A stretch of 64,000 nt of DNA from the NCBI RefSeq assembly GCF_003289645.1, contig NZ_QLYX01000002.1:1-64000 (forward strand), given 5' to 3'. Shown one piece after another: positions 59,844-64,000 of the stretch (position 1 is its first letter; each line of letters opens with the position of its first letter). The notes beneath the pieces were generated by a model that saw nothing but the letters and a program-made list of their open reading frames with translations, did not search any database and had not been told where the DNA came from. Source of the stretch: Actinomadura craniellae (GTDB lineage Bacteria; Actinomycetota; Actinomycetes; Streptosporangiales; Streptosporangiaceae). The translations under genes and the position numbers were made by a program.

Positions 59844-60111
59844 ATGACGGCAGGGAGCACGGTGGACCGCGAGATCCGGGCCGACCACGATCGCGACACC
59901 ATCGTGGTCTACCAGGCCTACGGCCCGGCGATCGCGCGCCCCGCGCTGGCCGCGCAGCGGTTCGTCCCGCCGTTCTCGACCGGGCGGATGACCTGGATCA
60001 AACCGTCGTTCCGCTGGCTGATGCACCGCAGACCGGGCCAAGCGCCTGCTCCCCCCGGAGCGGGTCTATCCCCTGCCGCCCGACCTCGCCCGCCGGCTCG
60101 GCATGCGCTGA
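59844..60111 (+). pseudogene. DUF4291 pseudogene with internal deletion and frameshift
   Basis: The first 50 codons encode the DUF4291 N-terminus ([20 protein letters not shown], then [19 protein letters not shown]). Immediately after, the family's C-terminal end ([20 protein letters not shown], then RLGMR and TGA) follows in a different frame. About 100 codons between LMHR and RAKRLL are missing, so the protein cannot be made intact. Full-length members have about 190-200 residues. In the original frame translation would run on into the convergent gene. Confidence 0.75.
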
Positions 60112-60112
60112 G

Positions 60113-60128
60113 CCGGCGGAACCGCCGG
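60113..60128. terminator. Short hairpin between the DUF4291 remnant and the DsbA gene
   Basis: CCGGCGG-AA-CCGCCGG, a perfect 7-bp inverted repeat between two convergent genes, ending 1 base before the DsbA-family stop codon. The 2-base loop means the innermost pairs are open. Likely a bidirectional terminator. Confidence 0.45.
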
Positions 60129-60129
60129 T

Positions 60130-60756
60130 TCAGCTCGCGCCGCCGAAGTCCGGCTCTCCGGTGAGGGTGCGCTTGAGCTCGAAGAACCCCGGAACGCCGG
60201 CCAGTAGGAGCAGCCCATCCCAGAGCCGGCCGGCCCGCTCGCCCTGGGGAGCCGGGGAGATCACCGGGCCGAAGAACGCCGGCCGCCGGCCGTCCTCCGT
60301 CGGCGGGAGGGCGAGGATCGGGGTGCCGACCCCTTCGCCGACCAGATCGACGCCGGCCTGGTGGGAGGCGCGCAGCGGGCCGTCGTACTCCGGCGACCAG
60401 GCAGCGCCGGCCAGTTCCGTCGGCAGCCCGGCGTCGTCCAGGGCGGGTTCGAACCCGCTCTCCTCGGCCCGCACGATGAAGCGGGTGCCCATCGCGGTGT
60501 ACAGCCGGCCGAGCGCGGCGTGGCCGTGCTCCTGCTGCACGGCCGCGCAGAGCCGGGCCGGGAGCCAGAGGTAGCCTTCCGGGTCGCCCTCGGGGTCGTC
60601 GTCACGGTGCTCGTTGAGCACCGACAGGCTCATCACGTTCCAGCGGATCTCGATCGGCCGGACCCGCGCCGCCTCCAGCAGCCACCGGGAGGTGATCCAC
60701 GTGTACGGGCACGAGGGATCGAACCAGAAGTCCACAAGGTGTTTCCCCGGCACCAT
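60130..60756 (-). CDS. DsbA-family protein, Rv2466c mycothiol-dependent reductase-like
   Basis: 208 residues of the thioredoxin-like DsbA fold. The segment [20 protein letters not shown] resembles Rv2466c, a mycothiol-linked oxidoreductase that activates nitro prodrugs. Rv2466c has a CPWC centre; here it is CPYT, so only the first cysteine remains, fitting a monothiol (S-transferase or reductase) mechanism. Downstream, [15 protein letters not shown] and [11 protein letters not shown] are family segments. ATG at 60756 follows GGAGGTGG. The role in mycothiol redox is inferred. Confidence 0.82.
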   Translation of the reverse strand: MVPGKHLVDFWFDPSCPYTWITSRWLLEAARVRPIEIRWNVMSLSVLNEHRDDDPEGDPEGYLWLPARLCAAVQQEHGHAALGRLYTAMGTRFIVRAEESGFEPALDDAGLPTELAGAAWSPEYDGPLRASHQAGVDLVGEGVGTPILALPPTEDGRRPAFFGPVISPAPQGERAGRLWDGLLLLAGVPGFFELKRTLTGEPDFGGAS

Positions 60757-60801
60757 CCACCTCCGCGTCGGTTACCCGTCCACGTTAACCTCGCCGGGCA
60801 G

Positions 60802-61587
60802 TCAGGGCTTGCGGCCGACCCCGCCGATGTACCACCCGGCACTACGCCTCGTGGCCCGGACCGGGCGCCAGTCCTCCACCATGACCAGGCCGGGTTCGAC
60901 CAGTTCGAGGCCGCCGAACATTTCGGCGACCTGTCCGGGGGATGTGACGGTGAAGGCGGAGCCGGCCGACTCGACGATCCGGCGCACCCGCTCGAAGGCC
61001 TCCGCGGGCTGCCGCTGGTCACTGACATGGGACAGCACCAGGTGGCTGCCGGACGGCAGCGCGTCGGTCAGCGTCCGAACGATCTTCCGCTGGTCGTGCT
61101 CCACGCCCACCAGGTGCAGGACGGCGGTCAGCAGCAGGCCCACCGGCCGGTCGAAGTCGATCACCGCCCGCACCTCGGGGTGTTCCAGGATCTCCCGGGG
61201 CCGGCGCACGTCGGCGTACACCGAACGCATCGGCTCGTGCTCCGCGGCGATCTCCCGCCAGGCCGCCACCACTTCGAGATCGTGGTCCACACACGCCACC
61301 GCGGCGTCCGGCCGGTGCCGGCGGGCCACCTGGTAGACGTTGCCCCAGGCCGGCAGCCCCACCCCGATGTCGAGGAACTGCCCGACGCCCTGCCGGGCGA
61401 GGTAGTCCACGGCGCGGACCAGGAAGGAACGGTTCTCCACCCCGGGCATCCCCCGCAGTTGCATGGCCTCGTCCAGGGCGCCGAGCACCGCCAGATCGGC
61501 GGAGGTACCGCTGCGCGCTCCGATCGACTCGTTGTAGATCCGGGCGCTGGAAATCCTCCGGCGTTTCGGCCGTCCGGCCTCGTTCAC
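60802..61587 (-). CDS. SAM-dependent methyltransferase (PF04672 family)
   Basis: 261 residues of the actinomycete S-adenosyl methyltransferase family. Near the start is SSARIYNESIGARSG (related to the family's ARVYDYLLGG), then VGQFLDIGVGLPAWGNVYQVA with the SAM-binding glycines and VACVDHDLEVV. It ends with ARRSAGWYIGGVGRK, matching the usual C-terminus. Substrate unknown; homologues occur in large numbers and are not tied to one pathway. GTG at 61587 follows AGGGGA by 5 bases; the open frame extends far upstream without a better start. Confidence 0.85.
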   Translation of the reverse strand: MNEAGRPKRRRISSARIYNESIGARSGTSADLAVLGALDEAMQLRGMPGVENRSFLVRAVDYLARQGVGQFLDIGVGLPAWGNVYQVARRHRPDAAVACVDHDLEVVAAWREIAAEHEPMRSVYADVRRPREILEHPEVRAVIDFDRPVGLLLTAVLHLVGVEHDQRKIVRTLTDALPSGSHLVLSHVSDQRQPAEAFERVRRIVESAGSAFTVTSPGQVAEMFGGLELVEPGLVMVEDWRPVRATRRSAGWYIGGVGRKP

Positions 61588-61938
61588 GCTGGTCCCCTGC
61601 CCGCCGCCCGCCGCACCGTTCCTTCGGCCGTCCGCACGAGAACAGATCTTGAACGGTGCCGGAGGCCGGGTTTGCCCGGTGCCCCTCTCCCGTGGCGCCC
61701 GGTGAGCGGGTCGGCGCGCCGATCCGGGTTCCGCTCGTGAACGGTGTCCTGCTCTTTCGGACACCGGTGATGGCCAATCCTTGGGCCGATACGGGACAGG
61801 CGCGTAGCCGAGGAAGGAGAAACCCGGAGGGCGGTGCGGAAACATGCTGCGCGCACGGGCGGGGCCGGCATCCGCGCCGGTGCATGGAAGGCGTGTCGAC
61901 AAGCGATACCGCCGTGCGCGGTACCGGGGAGGAGTTCC
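61588..61938. other. Divergent intergenic region with a perfect inverted repeat
   Basis: About 350 bases between the methyltransferase and the secreted-protein gene with no credible gene. CGGTGTCC (61742-61749), a 9-base spacer and GGACACCG (61759-61766) form a perfect 8-bp inverted repeat in the middle, which may be an operator or a small hairpin. No other signal is clear. Confidence 0.4.
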
Positions 61939-62412
61939 ATGAGAGGGCCTGTCTTCATCGCGGCGGTGACGTTCTCGGCGGCGAGTGCCGTGCTCGGCGG
62001 GTCGGCCGCGGCCGAGAGCGTCCCCCGCAAGCAGATGTGCTCCACCGTCCGGGATGGCCTGGTGTGCATCAGCGTGACCGGCCGCCCGGGCGAGAAGGGC
62101 CTGGTCGGCGTCCGGTACCAGCGCGGCGACGATTCCACCGGCCGGGTCCGGATCGGCTGGCAGGGCAACCGGGCCGACGTCCCGACCCGCCTGTCGGAGG
62201 AGATGAAGGTCTCGCCCAACGGCACCGTCGCGCGCAACTGGCGGATCACCGTGCCCCGCGGGTGCGTGCGCGCCCTGGTCCAGGAGGCCGCCGGGGCCGG
62301 CATGGCCGTCCGCCCGGGCCCCTGGCAGTGCGACAAGCAGCAGCTCCAGCTTTCCGACCTCTCCCGGGGCGAAGGGGCGGGCGGCCCGGCCCCGGCCACC
62401 GGCCGGATCTGA
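61939..62412 (+). CDS. Small secreted hypothetical protein
   Basis: 157 residues. A clear signal peptide (MRGPVFIAAVTFSAASAVLG, cleavage near AAAES, residue 25) is followed by a basic domain with four cysteines (KQMCSTV, LVCISV, RGCVRAL, WQCDKQ), probably two disulfides. No known family recognised. ATG follows GGGGAGGAG by 5 bases. It is separated from the convergent HPF-like gene by a strong hairpin. Confidence 0.7.
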   Translation: MRGPVFIAAVTFSAASAVLGGSAAAESVPRKQMCSTVRDGLVCISVTGRPGEKGLVGVRYQRGDDSTGRVRIGWQGNRADVPTRLSEEMKVSPNGTVARNWRITVPRGCVRALVQEAAGAGMAVRPGPWQCDKQQLQLSDLSRGEGAGGPAPATGRI

Positions 62413-62427
62413 AACCACCGGCCGGCT

Positions 62428-62460
62428 CCCGGGCGCGCGCCGGTGCGGCGCGCGCCCGGG
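62428..62460. terminator. 14-bp bidirectional terminator hairpin
   Basis: CCCGGGCGCGCGCC, loop GGTGC, GGCGCGCGCCCGGG: a perfect 14-bp stem between two convergent genes. Confidence 0.7.
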
Positions 62461-62465
62461 CCGGT

Positions 62466-62771
62466 TCAGCCGGCCTGGCGGTGCCGGGTGCGCAGCGCCA
62501 ACCGGGTGCGGAGCAGCCCGACGGCCTGGGCCGGGGTGGGTGCGGCGGCCTGGGCGCGCACCCGGCGCCCGCCGAGTTCGACATCGGCCTGGACGAGAGC
62601 GGGCCGGGGCAGTGCCGGATCGGCGAGAACGCTCAGCGTGACCCGTACCGCGGAGATCGGCTCGGTGGAGTCCGCCAGCACCTCGCGGACCACCCGGCCG
62701 GCGCGCTCGGTGTCGGCCTCGTCGACGGCCCCTGAAGTCAGGAACCGGATGGGCGGAACATCGTTCTGCAT
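62466..62771 (-). CDS. HPF/RaiA-like small protein
   Basis: 101 residues. The middle and end (AVRVTLSVLADPALPRPALV, QADVELGGRRVRAQAAAPTP, QAVGLLRTRL) resemble the beta-beta-alpha core seen in the actinobacterial ribosome-hibernation (S30AE/HPF) family proteins, but it is a single short domain without the long C-terminal dimerisation part. It may be a stress-linked ribosome-binding protein. ATG has GGAGGAACG upstream. It is divergent to the DUF4383 gene, which has a stress-type promoter. The family link is moderate. Confidence 0.55.
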   Translation of the reverse strand: MQNDVPPIRFLTSGAVDEADTERAGRVVREVLADSTEPISAVRVTLSVLADPALPRPALVQADVELGGRRVRAQAAAPTPAQAVGLLRTRLALRTRHRQAG

Positions 62772-62907
62772 CGTTCCTCCTTCTGTCTGTGGCCGTACGG
62801 CCCCTGGTTCGGCCGTACAACGGATAGACCGAGGAGCCCTTCCCGAGGTTCACATCCGACCCGGTGGAACGGCGAGAGCTTCGTCACTCCGCCCCTGGAG
62901 AAAGTGC

Positions 62908-62932
62908 GTGTCACCCTGTTTCGGATGGGTAT
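62908..62932 (+). promoter_or_regulatory. SigB/SigF-type stress promoter candidate
   Basis: GTGT (62908-62911), a 15-base spacer and GGGTAT (62927-62932) fit the stress sigma pattern GNNT-N14/16-GGGTAT. The element is 40 bases before the DUF4383 start codon. Confidence 0.5.
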
Positions 62933-62971
62933 GCGAACACTCCAGCGTCTGACCGAAACGGGGTAACGACC

Positions 62972-63448
62972 ATGAGCCATACCTCCGCCCAGACCACGTC
63001 CACACGCGTCAAGAGCGCGCTGCAGAAAGCGGCCCTGACGCTGGGCGCGATCTTCCTGCTGCTGGGGATCCTCGGGTTCATCCCCGGCATCACCACCAAC
63101 TACGACGCGATGAAGTTCGCCGGCCACACGTCCGACGCCAAGCTGTTCGGCCTGTTCCAGGTCTCGGTCCTGCACAACATCATCCACCTGCTGCTCGGCG
63201 TGGCGGGTCTGGCGATGGCGAAGACGTCGAGCCTGGCCAAGGCGTTCCTGATCGGCGGCGGTGTGATCTCCCTGATCATGTGGTTGTACGGCCTGTTCGT
63301 CGGGCCGACCAGCGGGGCCAACTTCGTCCCGTTCAACGCCGCCGACAACTGGCTGCACCTGGTGCTGGGTGTGGTCATGATCGGGCTCGGCGCGCTGCTC
63401 GGCCGCCAGCACACACCCGCCCGGACCTCCCGGGGCCGCGCGGTGTGA
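62972..63448 (+). CDS. DUF4383 membrane protein
   Basis: 158 residues with four membrane helices: LTLGAIFLLLGILGFIPGIT, NIIHLLLGVAGLAMA, FLIGGGVISLIMWLYGLFVG and LHLVLGVVMIGLGALLG. This is the DUF4383 family, common in actinomycetes and often stress-induced, with no known activity. The start is ATG at 62972, with only a weak GGGGT site before it; the frame is open for 36 codons upstream, but that part covers the putative promoter. Confidence 0.85.
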   Translation: MSHTSAQTTSTRVKSALQKAALTLGAIFLLLGILGFIPGITTNYDAMKFAGHTSDAKLFGLFQVSVLHNIIHLLLGVAGLAMAKTSSLAKAFLIGGGVISLIMWLYGLFVGPTSGANFVPFNAADNWLHLVLGVVMIGLGALLGRQHTPARTSRGRAV

Positions 63449-63811
63449 CCGCCGTCCCGTCCCGGTCGCCCGGCCGGCTCACCGAAGGCGGCCGGGCGGG
63501 ACAGGTGGGTCCGCCGCACGCGCTCCGGTTCCCGACAGGACCGTGGCGCCCTGCCGCAGATCGGGTGCCCGAACGCTTGTAAACCCCGGTTTCCGTGGTC
63601 TTCACCACCTACTCATGCAGTCCCGCAACCGCGCTGATAGCGCGTATTCACCCACCCGCACCAGCCAATTTCAAATTTGGAACGCGGCAATTCACAATGC
63701 CCCTGAGCAGGCAACTCTTTGGAAACCTCAGTAGCTTATTTTGAATACATCACGTTCGACCGGCTGGATGCATAACGCGCTCAGCGACCATGAAAGTGGT
63801 GAACCCACGTG
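63449..63811. other. Intergenic region before otsA
   Basis: About 360 bases, less GC-rich than the surroundings in 63600-63800, without a credible gene. AAACC-CC-GGTTT (63581-63592) and CAAATTTG (63672-63679) are small palindromes. This is probably the control region of otsA, but no promoter could be assigned with confidence. Confidence 0.4.
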
Positions 63812-64000
63812 ATGGATGAGAGCAAGTTCGTCGTCGTCGCAAATCGACTGCCGGTGGATCGCACAGTCAAACCGGACGGGACGGCGGGCTGGCGGCGCAG
63901 CCCCGGAGGGTTGGTGACGGCGATCGGCCCGGTCATGCGCAGCCGCGACGGCGCCTGGCTGGGCTGGGCCGGCGCCGCAGGCGAGAAACTCGATCCCTTC
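63812..64000 (+). CDS. otsA: Trehalose-6-phosphate synthase, N-terminal part
   Basis: 63 codons before the window ends. [12 protein letters not shown] followed by [16 protein letters not shown] and [12 protein letters not shown] are the N-terminal glucose-6-phosphate/UDP-glucose region of OtsA (GT20 family). It makes trehalose 6-phosphate from UDP- or GDP-glucose and glucose 6-phosphate, used for osmotic and stress protection. ATG at 63812; GTG at 63809 is an alternative. The gene is cut by the right edge, so completeness is unknown. Confidence 0.9.
   Translation, partial: MDESKFVVVANRLPVDRTVKPDGTAGWRRSPGGLVTAIGPVMRSRDGAWLGWAGAAGEKLDPF

Overview
The window is chromosomal DNA of a very GC-rich actinomycete. 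Support comes from the rRNA leader motif, mycothiol-type enzymes, a DUF5753 XRE regulator, RsbW/RsbV/SpoIIE signalling, iron boxes of the IdeR/DmdR type and many GTG starts with GTGA overlaps. Gene content resembles the Streptosporangiales (Actinomadura and relatives), but the sequence alone does not fix the genus.

Left part (1-14.5 kb). The start of a 16S rRNA gene, with its leader and promoter, runs off the left edge on the minus strand. It is followed by a decayed Acg-type nitroreductase, an RlmA-type rRNA methyltransferase with thioredoxin, a group 2 sigma factor, and a class II DAHP synthase with a leaderless-looking promoter. Next is a partner-switching set (SpoIIE phosphatase, STAS antagonist, RsbW-like kinase). 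Divergent to it are a soluble hybrid histidine kinase built on about eight HAMP units and a coupled response regulator. Then comes gltX.

Middle-left (14.5-23.6 kb). A mycothiol-type DinB protein and an AraC regulator are divergent, followed by a Nudix hydrolase and a small HAD protein. A translationally coupled pair, a TROVE/von Willebrand A-like protein and a partner, lies behind a structured-RNA candidate. Next are a VOC protein and a TetR/acyl-CoA dehydrogenase operon divergent to an APH-fold kinase, the ACAD10/11-type pair expected to act on 4-hydroxyacyl-CoAs.

Centre (23.6-53.7 kb). This is a siderophore locus. An asymmetric pair of ABC half-transporters sits under an iron box. The core is one 5755-residue NRPS with MbtH: truncated C, A-nMT-T-E, C-A-T-E, C-A-T, C-A-T, degenerate C. 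With it are a ferric-siderophore binding lipoprotein, two FecCD permeases and an ATPase, an ornithine/lysine N-monooxygenase, a hydroxyornithine formyltransferase-like enzyme and an M20 peptidase. The third A domain carries the N5-hydroxyornithine code D-M-E-N-L-G-L-I-N, and the first and fourth have nearly identical codes. The layout follows the erythrochelin-type tetramodular line but adds N-methylation, formylation instead of acetylation, and an unassigned second residue. The predicted product is a formylated, N-methylated tris-hydroxamate tetrapeptide, possibly released as a diketopiperazine. This is the most likely new system in the window.

Right part (53.7-64 kb). Here are a secreted double-psi-barrel protein, a YcgR/YcgQ-like permease pair with a histidine-rich loop, an XRE/DUF5753 regulator with its divergent partner, small VOC and hypothetical genes, and an internally deleted DUF4291 pseudogene. 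These are followed by an Rv2466c-like DsbA protein, a PF04672-type methyltransferase, a small secreted protein, an HPF-like protein, a DUF4383 membrane protein with a SigB-type promoter, and the start of otsA at the right edge.
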